Shown: positions 17,550 through 26,363 of the stretch, in pieces | Layout of the letters: the number at the start of each line of letters is the position of its first letter | How positions within the stretch are numbered: position 1 is the stretch's first letter | Source of the DNA: CALUVN01 sp944323595 | GTDB lineage: Bacteria > Cyanobacteriota > Vampirovibrionia > Gastranaerophilales > Gastranaerophilaceae | Length of the DNA: 64,000 nucleotides | Assembly: GCA_963931255.1 (NCBI GenBank) | Contig: OZ006972.1 | Location: 2,170,001-2,234,000 of the forward strand | Reading direction: 5' to 3' | Notes under the pieces: generated by a model | Seen by the model: only the letters and a program-made list of their open reading frames with translations | Databases searched by the model: none | Told to the model about the DNA's origin: nothing | Translations under genes and position numbers: made by a program

Positions 17550-18236
17550 ATGTCTGAATACTTGAGCAAGGAAGAGATTAAACAATGGAGAAGCTCATTG
17601 GAAAAGATTACTTTAGAAGAATTTGCTGCCAGACTGGGGAAAAAATTAGAAGAAGATAAACATACAAATGATCTCGTTGATATTGTACTCAAAGGTAAAC
17701 CAATGGTATCAACAACATCAGATGACTGGCTGCAAACAAAAGGGGAAAGAATTAACTCAATTGCTGAACGCTCATTTGAAAGAGAGAGAGAGATTTCACC
17801 ATCACCGTTTACAATCGGACACTTAAAATCAGAAGATTTAAAAGCGCTGAAAGAAGAAGCTGCACCGAAAAAGACAAAAAAAGCAGCAAAGGTTAAAGAT
17901 GAAATTGTCTCAGCCGAAACAAAAAAAGCTGTTAAGAAAACCACAGCTAAAAAAGCTGCCCCTAAAGTTAAACAAAATACTAATACTGAACAATCAAACG
18001 ATACTTTGAGAGAGGAAGTAAGAATAGTATTTAAAAAAGCTCTCACAGACAGAGAACAAAAAGTATTTGACCATTTTGCACAAAACAGCGGGAAAATCGT
18101 TTATGCAAAAGATTTGGCAGCACTTTTAGATTTGCCGAGAGACTATGTGTATAAATACATTAAAAATCTCAGAGCAAAAATTGACGGAGATAATCTCCAA
18201 AATGCTGATAAAGGCGGATTTATTTTACACGTATAA
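17550..18236 (+). CDS. Lys/Ala-rich protein with a winged-helix-like C-terminus
   Basis: A 228-aa protein I do not recognise as a named family. Residues 1-100 are helical and polar. Residues about 108-150 are a Lys/Ala-rich, histone-H1-like linker (KKTTAKKAAPKVK). Residues about 165-228 look like a winged helix: TDREQKVFDHFAQNSGK, then YAKDLAALLDLPRDYVYKYI as a helix-turn-helix, ending in a wing-like GGFIL. This suggests a DNA-binding or nucleoid protein, by inference. AAGGAG lies before the ATG. Upstream is an AAACATTT/AAATGTTT inverted repeat at 17472-17498. Confidence 0.7.
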   Translation: MSEYLSKEEIKQWRSSLEKITLEEFAARLGKKLEEDKHTNDLVDIVLKGKPMVSTTSDDWLQTKGERINSIAERSFEREREISPSPFTIGHLKSEDLKALKEEAAPKKTKKAAKVKDEIVSAETKKAVKKTTAKKAAPKVKQNTNTEQSNDTLREEVRIVFKKALTDREQKVFDHFAQNSGKIVYAKDLAALLDLPRDYVYKYIKNLRAKIDGDNLQNADKGGFILHV

Positions 18237-18261
18237 TAAAATTAAAAAAGCGTATAACTCT

Positions 18262-18293
18262 AAAAAGGACTTATTAAAAAATAAGTCCTTTTT
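18262..18293. terminator. strong bidirectional terminator
   Basis: A 14-bp perfect stem (AAAAAGGACTTATT/AATAAGTCCTTTTT) with an AAAA loop. It sits between the converging Lys-rich protein gene and the radical-SAM gene, with T-runs on both strands. Confidence 0.9.
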
Positions 18294-18296
18294 AGT

Positions 18297-19694
18297 TTAT
18301 CTTCTTAGTAATACATTCATTCCTGCCAGAAAATAATTCTTAATTTCCGTGAGTGAACGAATTCTTGAAAGCATTTTCAGAATATATAATGGTCTAAGAT
18401 AAAATCTTCTGATAGCTTGCTTATGAAGTTCAAAAACTCTATCCTTGGACAAAAAATGTGTATTCACCGCAGGGTAAAAATACGCATTCTCAAAAGAAGT
18501 GTCCTTATCAAGAAGATTATTTTCCTTAGCATAATTAAAAAATCTTGTTCCTGGCAGCGGAGTCGCTGTATAGAAACTGATAAAATCGCTGTCAAGTTCA
18601 ATTGCAAAACGTATTGTTTCCTCAACAGTATCTTCGTTTTCCCACGGAAGACCTATGACGAAATAATTATAAATTCTTATTTTAGCTTTTTTAAAAATAT
18701 TTACAGTTTCTCTGATTTGATTAAGGGTTATTCTCTTACCAATTTTATCAAGAATATATTGAGAGCCGCTTTCTACACCGATGCTCACAAGCCTGCAGCC
18801 GGATTCATACATTTTTTTTGCCATCTCTAAATCCGCCGTATCAGCTCTTGTATTTGCAGACCACGTAATTTTCAGCCCGCTGTCAATTATTTTTTGACAC
18901 AAATCCATTGTCCATTCTTTATCTATATTAAAAATATCAGACCAGAAAAGAAAATTTCTGATATTATACTTTTCAACACATTCCCTGATTTCTGCAATAA
19001 TATTTTCAGTGCTTCTACGTCTGACCTTAGCGCCCGATACAGGAGTCGCAAGACAGAAAAAGCAATGGAAAGGACATCCGCGGGAAACTTTAATAACAGC
19101 CTGCACTTTCCCATTATCCGGACGTCTGTAGATATTGTTATCGACAAGATGACGTGCCGGAAATGGTATTGAATCCAAATCTTCAATAAAAGGACGCGCA
19201 CCCGTAAAATTTATGACCAAATCGTCTCTGTAGTAAATTCCTGATATGTCTTTAAGAGGTCGTTCGGAAAGAATTTCTTTTAATGTATCCTCAGCTTCAC
19301 CCAGAATACCTATATCAAGTGACTTATGATTTGCAAGAATATCATTGCCATGATTTAGAAAAGCAGCACCCTTAGCAATTGTAATAATATCCGGACAAAT
19401 TTCTTTAGCCTTTTTAACCGCATCTAAATCATGTTCCAGTGTTGGTGTTGCAATATTCACAACAAGAAAATCCGGTTTAAAATCCTCCAAATCTTTCTCG
19501 AAATTTCCACCCTGACTGTAATCTTGAATTTTAGCAACACAACCTGCAGCTTCCGCAACCGACGCCAGATACATTAAATCAGTCGGAGGAAGAGGAGGTA
19601 TAACAAGTAATTCTTTTGTTGGCTGCTGACAGCGGTCTTCTCTGTTTAAAACAGGAGATGGCGGATATATCAGTAAAACTTTTTTTTGTACCAT
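18297..19694 (-). CDS. B12-binding-type radical SAM protein
   Basis: A 465-aa protein. Residues 1-150 have the cobalamin-binding-like Rossmann fold common to the BchE/HpnJ-type family (VLLIYPPSP; DFLVVNIATPTLEHDL; IGILGEAEDTLKEIL). The radical SAM core follows at about 190-400, with the 4Fe-4S motif CPFHCFFC (CxxxCxxC) in SRGCPFHCFFCLATP. I see no DxHxxG motif, so real B12 binding is uncertain. Reaction unknown; relatives methylate or rearrange unactivated carbons in lipids, pigments and antibiotics. It follows the MFS transporter gene after 3 nt. Confidence 0.8.
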   Translation of the reverse strand: MVQKKVLLIYPPSPVLNREDRCQQPTKELLVIPPLPPTDLMYLASVAEAAGCVAKIQDYSQGGNFEKDLEDFKPDFLVVNIATPTLEHDLDAVKKAKEICPDIITIAKGAAFLNHGNDILANHKSLDIGILGEAEDTLKEILSERPLKDISGIYYRDDLVINFTGARPFIEDLDSIPFPARHLVDNNIYRRPDNGKVQAVIKVSRGCPFHCFFCLATPVSGAKVRRRSTENIIAEIRECVEKYNIRNFLFWSDIFNIDKEWTMDLCQKIIDSGLKITWSANTRADTADLEMAKKMYESGCRLVSIGVESGSQYILDKIGKRITLNQIRETVNIFKKAKIRIYNYFVIGLPWENEDTVEETIRFAIELDSDFISFYTATPLPGTRFFNYAKENNLLDKDTSFENAYFYPAVNTHFLSKDRVFELHKQAIRRFYLRPLYILKMLSRIRSLTEIKNYFLAGMNVLLRR

Positions 19695-19697
19695 ATA

Positions 19698-21083
19698 CTA
19701 AGCCTTTTCCTTAACCGTATTAGCAACAAATGCGGCAATAGCCAAACAAATAGCACCAATAAGAAAAGAGTATTCCCAGTGATAGTTTATTGCACCATTT
19801 TCAAGGTGAATAACACAACGTGCGATAATCCAGGCAACTAATGTGCATACAAAAACCTGCGGACCTGCAATAAAAATATTAAAAATGCCCATCACAGAAC
19901 CCTCAGTACCTTTCTTTATAAATTGGGAAAGCATAGCAAAAGGCAATGCACAAATACTTGCCCAGCCAATACCTGCAACACCCATCAAAATTGCAACTAT
20001 TTTATAATTGCTCGTCAAATACATTCCAAGATATGCCAGAATCATTGTAATCAAGGAAATTATATGTACTTTTTTATTACCGTACTTGACAGAAAGTACT
20101 CCGATAGGAATAGCAACAAGAAAACATACCAGATTAAATATTGCAAAACAGATAGAAGAAAAATTTGTACCGTTTACAACAGCAGATTCATAAAGCATCT
20201 CAACGCCCTCTGATGCTGTTGTTAAATCTGGCACCTGAAAAATTGTATGAACTGAATATTGCGTAAAGAAAATCATCATACACATAGTACCAATCCAGGT
20301 AAAAAACTGCATTGTACAAATTTTAGAAACCTCAGGTGACAAAGCAAAGAAATGCTTCAAACTATCCCAAAAGGTGTCTTCAACTTTATCTGCAACAGCT
20401 GCATCTTTTAATAATTCTTTTTTAGTTTGAGGTTCCTTAATAGTAGAACAGGTCCAGAGCATACCTAGCGCAAATGCGAGAGCAGCCATAATAAACTGAG
20501 CTACAACTGACATTTGATAATTAAACAACCATTTCAAAGCCGGAGCTGCACCTGCAGCGATAACAGACCCCAAACCTATAGCAAGACTTATATATGAATT
20601 TGCAATAGAATGCTGTTCCGGCGGAACAACATCCGGTATTAATGCCCTGTACGGGCCCTGCGCAATATTTACACATGCATCAATAATCCAAATCATAATA
20701 GCCGCAATAAGTAAAGCAGACCAGGCAGGCAAATCAAATCCAAGCATTTTATGAAGAGCAAGTGCAACGTTTTCTGAATTAGGGAAAATCCACAGAGCAA
20801 CAGCAGCCATCAAAGCACCGCCAAGAAGATACGGACGGCGTCTGCCAAACGGAGAAATCGTTTTATCACTCAAAGTTCCGACAAGCGGCTGGACAACCAT
20901 GCCAGTAAATGGTCCTGCAAGCCAGATTAAGCCGTATATAAAAGGAGATGCGCCCAGGCCTTCCGTAACCGGTCCTGATAAAATAATTCGCATCTGCCAT
21001 GCAAATTGTAAGCCAAAAAATCCTAAACAAAAATTTAAGAATTGAGCTGTAGTAAACTTTTTCATTATATTGTTTTCTTCCAT
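19698..21083 (-). CDS. MFS sugar transporter (sucrose/maltose symporter-like)
   Basis: A 461-aa, 12-segment transporter. The early block LAGPFTGMVVQPLVGTLSDK followed by FGRRRPYLLGGALMA matches the MFS/GPH-type sucrose and maltose permeases (plant SUC, SLC45 and bacterial relatives). DACVNIAQGPYRALIPDV is also typical of that group. Start chosen at 21083 (MEENNIMKKF) because GGGGAGAA precedes it; the longer version adds 14 residues. Two GH13 enzymes elsewhere in the window fit alpha-glucoside use. Substrate is inferred. Confidence 0.82.
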   Translation of the reverse strand: MEENNIMKKFTTAQFLNFCLGFFGLQFAWQMRIILSGPVTEGLGASPFIYGLIWLAGPFTGMVVQPLVGTLSDKTISPFGRRRPYLLGGALMAAVALWIFPNSENVALALHKMLGFDLPAWSALLIAAIMIWIIDACVNIAQGPYRALIPDVVPPEQHSIANSYISLAIGLGSVIAAGAAPALKWLFNYQMSVVAQFIMAALAFALGMLWTCSTIKEPQTKKELLKDAAVADKVEDTFWDSLKHFFALSPEVSKICTMQFFTWIGTMCMMIFFTQYSVHTIFQVPDLTTASEGVEMLYESAVVNGTNFSSICFAIFNLVCFLVAIPIGVLSVKYGNKKVHIISLITMILAYLGMYLTSNYKIVAILMGVAGIGWASICALPFAMLSQFIKKGTEGSVMGIFNIFIAGPQVFVCTLVAWIIARCVIHLENGAINYHWEYSFLIGAICLAIAAFVANTVKEKA

Positions 21084-21153
21084 GAACTTCTCCCCAGTAA
21101 ACTCTCCGTATATAATAAAATACACTCAACATACGCGGCAGTCAAGCATATTA

Positions 21154-21891
21154 TTAGTGAATCGTCTTAATTACAAGCACTGCAAACACTATAGACAACA
21201 ATATTAAAAGTATATTACATACTAAAGAATATCTATCTAATATTCTTCTTAATCCCCCAGACATTAAAGAACCTGCAACCATAAGTCCTGAAAAAATTAA
21301 CAAATTCTCAGAGTAAAATAACAAGGAAAACATTGCAATAAAAAGAACTGATGACAGCATACTTGCATAATTGAAAAATGCTCTATCAACCGTACAAAAA
21401 TTCTTGATATCTGTCACATTATTATAGACACTTAAAAACAAGAATATCACAGCCAATATATACGGAATAAATTGATTTATACCGTGAATTTCATGTAACG
21501 CCTCAAATACCGGATTATTAGTATAAATATACAACGCAAACATTGTAATAACAAACGTACAAATTTTTACTATTTCATGCCTGATATCAGTGTTAAGAAA
21601 TGAATTAAAACAAAAACAAACTAACAACATTAAACAGGCGAAGATAAGAAAATCTAAATTTATACTGATATTAAACAATATAAAAGCTGAAATTATAACA
21701 GAACCGAGGGAAATTGCAGCAAAAGGATTAAGCCTGTCAATACAAAAATTATTTTCACGTAAATCCAGAAACAGATTAATATAAGGACTTAGCGGATTTG
21801 TAAATCCGCATCCTGAACATAAACTTCTCATAGTGTCTGATAAACCAAAAAATAAAGGAGTTAAAAACAAAACAATAAGCAATTCAATCAT
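21154..21891 (-). CDS. membrane protein resembling HyfC/NuoH-type subunit (degenerate)
   Basis: A 245-aa protein with about seven membrane segments. The N-terminus, with its PLFFGLSDTMRSL and PLSPYINLFLDLREN blocks, matches the pattern of the HyfC/HycD/NuoH family, where a first-helix PLLxGL is followed by a loop ending in QPYxDLLKLLRK. The functional charged loops of NuoH are not evident. It starts on the stop of the larger neighbour (TAATG overlap), which itself looks like HyfB/NuoL. Assignment is by pattern only. It could equally be an unrelated membrane protein. Confidence 0.5.
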   Translation of the reverse strand: MIELLIVLFLTPLFFGLSDTMRSLCSGCGFTNPLSPYINLFLDLRENNFCIDRLNPFAAISLGSVIISAFILFNISINLDFLIFACLMLLVCFCFNSFLNTDIRHEIVKICTFVITMFALYIYTNNPVFEALHEIHGINQFIPYILAVIFLFLSVYNNVTDIKNFCTVDRAFFNYASMLSSVLFIAMFSLLFYSENLLIFSGLMVAGSLMSGGLRRILDRYSLVCNILLILLSIVFAVLVIKTIH

Positions 21892-23405
21892 TATTTATTC
21901 TCCTTCGTAAGCAAAAATCTCAAAAGATAAAAAGCGAATACCATCAGCAAAAAGGAAATATTAATAAGTGAAAGATTTGATAACATAACCTGAGGTACAA
22001 AAAGATTTCCTCCGCAGAATACAAACACTGGCGCTACAAAAAATTCGATTGTAATATGCGGGAACAATCCGGCTAACAGAAAAACAATCACGAATCCTGA
22101 GATTAATAACGCATTAGCCAGCGATTTTTTGTAGTTGTTAAACTGATGAAAAAGATTAGCCAATGCACGCACCGTAATAACTTCCAGCAAAAACATAAGA
22201 ACTAAAGTTATCAACAACAAAATAAGGAATACAGCATTTTTAACTTCAATACCTGCCAGTATTGATGAATACATAAGTCCTGCACCAGCAAAAGCCGCGA
22301 ATGGCGGAATTGATAATATAGTTCCTAAAAATATCCCGCAATAGAATTTATCAGATGGCAAAAATTTCTGCCATACAGCCTGCTCCTCAACTGCACCAGT
22401 CTCACCGTATTTATTTCTCACAGAAATCAACAATGCAGGTATTCCAATTATCTGATTAAATATGAAAAAATATACTGCAAATAATGCACAGGCAGTAGTT
22501 GGAAGATTTTTTAAAATCATGCCAAACATCGCAATAGAGAGTGCTATTAGCATCAAACCTGTATTTTTATAAGAAATATTCAATACAGAACGTCTGAAAT
22601 CCGGTTCAGAACTATCAAATGTAATAACGCTTTTATATGCAATAAAAAATCCTGCAACGAGAATCATATAAGAAATAAATTCTTCAGGAGTTCGCCATAA
22701 AAATAAAAAACGGATTAAAACATAGGCAAAAGCAGGTAATCCTGCGCCTGTAAGAAGAAAAACAGGTAAATCATTTCCTTTGTAATAAGTATAAGATAAT
22801 ATAACAGAACAAGCAGAAATTAATACCCCGGCAAATATCATCACAAACGAAGCAGGCGTAATTAATCCGAATAATTTACCAAATTCAACTGTTCCGGTCT
22901 GATAATAAATAACGCCGAATGCGCAGGCAATAAGAACTGCACCTATCTGAGAAATAATTATATATTTCTTTGTGGCTTTGAATAACAGCAGAAAAGATAA
23001 AATCAAAATTTCAAAAATAACTGTAAATAAAACAGCATTAACTACTGACATTAAAGTAAAAACAGATGCAACAGCCGTACAGGCATATAAAATATCTTTT
23101 TTGAAAGATTTTTCCAGATAATTTTTGCAATTTAAATTTATCAAGAAAACAGTAACGGCAAGAAATAAAATTATTGGTGCTGCAATATTATCCAAGACAA
23201 AAGTAAGATTAACCTTACCGATGACAAAGTTTATATAATCACTGCTCAGGCTTCGAACTGCTTTAAAGGCAGGAATTCCTGCAAAAATCCCAGCCAAAAG
23301 AGTCACGGCAAGTAAAAAATAATACCTGAATGTACTGTTTTTAAATAAAACCTGAACAAACGCAGCCGCAAAATATAATATCAATGCCGTAAAAAATAAA
23401 CCCAT
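21891..23405 (-). CDS. membrane protein resembling HyfB/NuoL-type antiporter subunit (degenerate)
   Basis: A 504-aa protein with about 14 membrane segments. Several blocks align with the proton-translocating NuoL/M/N and hydrogenase-4 HyfB family. AVLFTVIFEILILSFLLL has the TM5 glutamate. LPVFLLTGAGLPAFAYVLIR matches the family's TM7-8 region, and RSVLNISYKNTGLMLIALS the LAYSSIENIG block. SIPPFAAFAGAGLMYSSIL matches GLPPLNGFVSEWL. The usual lysines of the proton path are replaced, so it may not pump protons. No catalytic NiFe or NADH subunits are nearby. AAGGGGA precedes the ATG, 23 nt after pyrG. Confidence 0.6.
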   Translation of the reverse strand: MGLFFTALILYFAAAFVQVLFKNSTFRYYFLLAVTLLAGIFAGIPAFKAVRSLSSDYINFVIGKVNLTFVLDNIAAPIILFLAVTVFLINLNCKNYLEKSFKKDILYACTAVASVFTLMSVVNAVLFTVIFEILILSFLLLFKATKKYIIISQIGAVLIACAFGVIYYQTGTVEFGKLFGLITPASFVMIFAGVLISACSVILSYTYYKGNDLPVFLLTGAGLPAFAYVLIRFLFLWRTPEEFISYMILVAGFFIAYKSVITFDSSEPDFRRSVLNISYKNTGLMLIALSIAMFGMILKNLPTTACALFAVYFFIFNQIIGIPALLISVRNKYGETGAVEEQAVWQKFLPSDKFYCGIFLGTILSIPPFAAFAGAGLMYSSILAGIEVKNAVFLILLLITLVLMFLLEVITVRALANLFHQFNNYKKSLANALLISGFVIVFLLAGLFPHITIEFFVAPVFVFCGGNLFVPQVMLSNLSLINISFLLMVFAFYLLRFLLTKENK

Positions 23406-23428
23406 ATCCCCTTACATCCGTAATTTAT

Positions 23429-25036
23429 TTACTTAACTTTCTTTGCAGCAGCATTAATCAACCCTTTAAACAAAGGATGAGGATGTTCAGGACGTGACTT
23501 AAATTCAGGATGGAATTGTGAAGCAACAAACCAGTCAAGTTTAGGAAGCTCAACGATTTCAGCCAGCATACCATCCGGTGACATGCCTGAAAATACCAGA
23601 CCAGCATCCGTTAATGGTTTAATATACTCATTATTAACTTCGTATCTGTGGCGGTGGCGTTCTGAAATTTTCTCTTTGCCGTAAGCATTATAAACAACAG
23701 AACCCTTTTTCAATACGCAGTCGTATGCACCGAGACGCATTGTGCCGCCGTAAGCCTGAACATTTTTTTGTTCCAGCATTAAATCAATAACAGGATGCTG
23801 TGCATTTTCATCAAATTCAGCTGAATTCGCATCTTTAATCCCTACAACATTCCGTGCGTATTCAATGACAGCACACTGCATGCCCAGACACAATCCCAAA
23901 AACGGAACATTGTTCTCTCTGGCATAACGGATGACATTGAGTTTACCCTCAATACCGCGAATACCAAAACCGCCCGGAACAACTACAGCATCGACAGATG
24001 ACATTAATTCCTTACATCTGTTAAAATCAACACAATCTTCCGAATTAATCCATTTAATGTCAATTGCGGCATTAGCAGCATATCCGGCATGTTTTAAGGA
24101 TTCAACGACTGAAATATAAGCATCGGATAATTTTGTATACTTACCTGCAATTGCGACTTTTATAGTCTTTTTAGGATTTTTAATATTTTCAACAAGCGCA
24201 TTCCAGCCCTTTAAATCAGCATTTCTGTCATTAACCCCGAGCATTGTAAGAACAACTTTTGCCATATTTTGTTCTTCAAGCGCAAGCGGAACCTCATAGA
24301 TACTTTTCATGTCGCGGCATTCAATAACAGCGTCTTTGCTGACAGAGCAGAAGAGCGCAAGTTTTTCTTTTTCGGTTTTTGGGATAGGTTTAGTTGTACG
24401 GCAAACAAGAATTTCCGGCTGAATACCGTAGCTTCTTAAAACATTTACACTGTGTTGTGACGGTTTTGTCTTTAACTCGCCGGATGTCGGAAGATAAGGC
24501 AAAAGCGTACAATGGATTGAAATAGCATTACCTATACCGACTTCTGTTTTAAATTGTCTTATTGCTTCTACAAAAGGCAAACTTTCAATGTCACCTACAG
24601 TACCGCCGATTTCAATCAATTGAAAATCAGGATTGAATTGTTTTGAGGCGCCGACAATACGGGATTTAATTTCGTTAGTAATATGAGGGATAACCTGAAC
24701 AGTCGCACCGAGATAGTCGCCTCTACGCTCTTTTTCAATGACACGCTGGTAAACACTGCCTGATGTTACATTGTTTAGCTTTCCTAAGCTGGTATCTGTA
24801 AATCTTTCGTAGTGACCTAAGTCTAAATCGGTTTCAGCACCGTCATCCGTTACAAAAACCTCACCATGCTGGAACGGACTCATCGTTCCCGGATCAACAT
24901 TAATATACGGATCAAATTTCTGGTTTATAACAGAAAAACCTCTTGCACGTAATAATTTTCCCAGAGACGCCGCGATAATTCCTTTACCCAAAGAACTAAC
25001 AACACCGCCTGTAATAAAAATATATTTTGTCATCAT
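23429..25036 (-). CDS. pyrG: CTP synthase
   Basis: A 535-aa enzyme converting UTP to CTP with glutamine as nitrogen donor. The N-terminal synthase domain shows FITGGVVSSLGKGIIAASLG and QKFDPYINVDPGTMSPFQHG. The C-terminal glutaminase domain has the nucleophile Cys in FLGLCLGMQCAVIEY and the His-Glu pair in QFHPEFKSRPEHPHP. Two ATGs in tandem are possible starts; GGGG lies about 5 nt before the first. A small terminator lies between gatC and this gene, so it probably has its own promoter. Confidence 0.97.
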   Translation of the reverse strand: MMTKYIFITGGVVSSLGKGIIAASLGKLLRARGFSVINQKFDPYINVDPGTMSPFQHGEVFVTDDGAETDLDLGHYERFTDTSLGKLNNVTSGSVYQRVIEKERRGDYLGATVQVIPHITNEIKSRIVGASKQFNPDFQLIEIGGTVGDIESLPFVEAIRQFKTEVGIGNAISIHCTLLPYLPTSGELKTKPSQHSVNVLRSYGIQPEILVCRTTKPIPKTEKEKLALFCSVSKDAVIECRDMKSIYEVPLALEEQNMAKVVLTMLGVNDRNADLKGWNALVENIKNPKKTIKVAIAGKYTKLSDAYISVVESLKHAGYAANAAIDIKWINSEDCVDFNRCKELMSSVDAVVVPGGFGIRGIEGKLNVIRYARENNVPFLGLCLGMQCAVIEYARNVVGIKDANSAEFDENAQHPVIDLMLEQKNVQAYGGTMRLGAYDCVLKKGSVVYNAYGKEKISERHRHRYEVNNEYIKPLTDAGLVFSGMSPDGMLAEIVELPKLDWFVASQFHPEFKSRPEHPHPLFKGLINAAAKKVK

Positions 25037-25063
25037 CTACCCCAATCTAATACATATCCAATC

Positions 25064-25084
25064 AAAAATCCCGCAATTGCGGGA
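25064..25084 (-). terminator. terminator after gatC
   Basis: A perfect 16-nt palindrome TCCCGCAATTGCGGGA (6-bp GC-rich stem, AATT loop). It is followed by TTTTT on the minus strand, directly after the gatC stop. Confidence 0.75.
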
Positions 25085-25089
25085 AGAAA

Positions 25090-25371
25090 TTAGTTAATCT
25101 TCGGAACTTTGAAAAATCCGTTTTCTTCTTCCGGAGCATTAGCCATCAATTGTTCTTTTGTTTGTTCATAAACAACTTTGTCTTCTCTCATAACGTTAAC
25201 AAAATCTATTACCTGTGTCATAGGTTTAACATCAGATGTGTCTACTTCGTTCATTTGATCAACATATTTCAAAACATCACCGAGCTGTTTTGTATACAAT
25301 TCTTTTTCTGCATCTGTTAACTCTAATCTTGCAAGTTTTGCAACGTGTTCAACATCTTTTATAGTAATCAT
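25090..25371 (-). CDS. gatC: Asp/Glu-tRNA amidotransferase subunit C
   Basis: A 93-aa GatC, the small subunit that links GatA and GatB in the enzyme converting Glu-tRNA(Gln) to Gln-tRNA(Gln). Typical blocks are ITIKDVEHVAKLARLELTD and LGDVLKYVDQMNEVDTSDV. The C-terminal MREDKV and FFKVPKIN also match. Start set at 25371, 8 nt after GGAG; the 16-residue longer version is hydrophobic and unlike the family. gatA and gatB are not in the window. Confidence 0.93.
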   Translation of the reverse strand: MITIKDVEHVAKLARLELTDAEKELYTKQLGDVLKYVDQMNEVDTSDVKPMTQVIDFVNVMREDKVVYEQTKEQLMANAPEEENGFFKVPKIN

Positions 25372-25517
25372 TATTACATCTCCATAAAACCAATAAAAAA
25401 TATATTTAAATACTAACATAAAAAGATTATTTTTAGCAAATATTAACTAAATTTAAAATTTAGAAAAATTTATCAAATATGTTATAATAATAAAAATAAT
25501 GTCTGCCGGGGGAGTAC

Positions 25518-26363
25518 GTGAATAAGAAACTTGAAGATTTCTCACTGCTTGATAGTCTGGTAAAAACCTACAAGACAACAAGCGATGAAAAGAAAAAGAG
25601 GATAGCTCACCTTAGAATCGTTGAACTTTCAATGGGACTGGTCCGAAAAATTGCCGGTGCAACGCATCAACGTACTGATTTGACTAAAGAAGACCTTATT
25701 CAGGTTGGCGTGATGGGGCTTATAAAGGCAATTGAATTATACAGACCAGGAAAAAATGCAAAATTCAGCACTTATGCAACTTATTTTATAAGAGGAGAAA
25801 TTTTACACTACCTACGTGATAAAGGTTCTATAATCAAGACTCCACGCGAGATGCATGAGGTGCTGATAAAAATTAAGACCGCAATAAAAAACTTAAAAAG
25901 CAGAGGTTATGAAGATCCGACAAACGAGCAGATAGCAGAGGAAGCAAACCTTGAACTTTCCAAAATTTCTGAGGCACTGCAGACTGAATTTAATAAAAGC
26001 CCGCTATCACTGGATCAATCAATATTCAAAACTGATAATGAAGAGGGGGACTCCGGCGCATTAATAGATAAAATTCCGTCAGGAGATTATGAGGAAGATT
26101 TGGATTTTTATGAAAGTAAAATCACACTGAAAAATGCAGTAGAAAAACTGCCGGAGGATTTAAAACAAATAATTAAAATGAATTACTATAAAGATATGAC
26201 TCAAAGAGACATAGCCAAAGAATTAAATATGTCCCAAATGCAGGTTTCAAGACTCTTAAAACGAGGCCTGAACCAGTTGTATGAAATTTTGCAAAGTACT
26301 CATACAGCAGAACAATTCACAGACCCAAATAGCGTTGATGATATAGAAAGGAATAAAAAATAA
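25518..26363 (+). CDS. group 3 sigma factor (SigF/FliA/SigB-like)
   Basis: A 281-aa alternative sigma factor lacking region 1. Region 2 spans about residues 35-110 (DLIQVGVMGLIKAIELYRPG; FSTYATYFIRGEILHYLRDK). Region 3 is at about 115-170 and region 4 at about 205-262, with the HTH in MTQRDIAKELNMSQMQVSRL. The start is GTG with GGGGGAG only 3 nt upstream, a tight spacing. TATAAT at 25483-25488 may be its promoter. The prepilin peptidase gene begins on its stop codon (TAATG). In cyanobacteria, SigF-type factors control type IV pili, so a pilus link is likely by inference. Confidence 0.88.
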   Translation: MNKKLEDFSLLDSLVKTYKTTSDEKKKRIAHLRIVELSMGLVRKIAGATHQRTDLTKEDLIQVGVMGLIKAIELYRPGKNAKFSTYATYFIRGEILHYLRDKGSIIKTPREMHEVLIKIKTAIKNLKSRGYEDPTNEQIAEEANLELSKISEALQTEFNKSPLSLDQSIFKTDNEEGDSGALIDKIPSGDYEEDLDFYESKITLKNAVEKLPEDLKQIIKMNYYKDMTQRDIAKELNMSQMQVSRLLKRGLNQLYEILQSTHTAEQFTDPNSVDDIERNKK

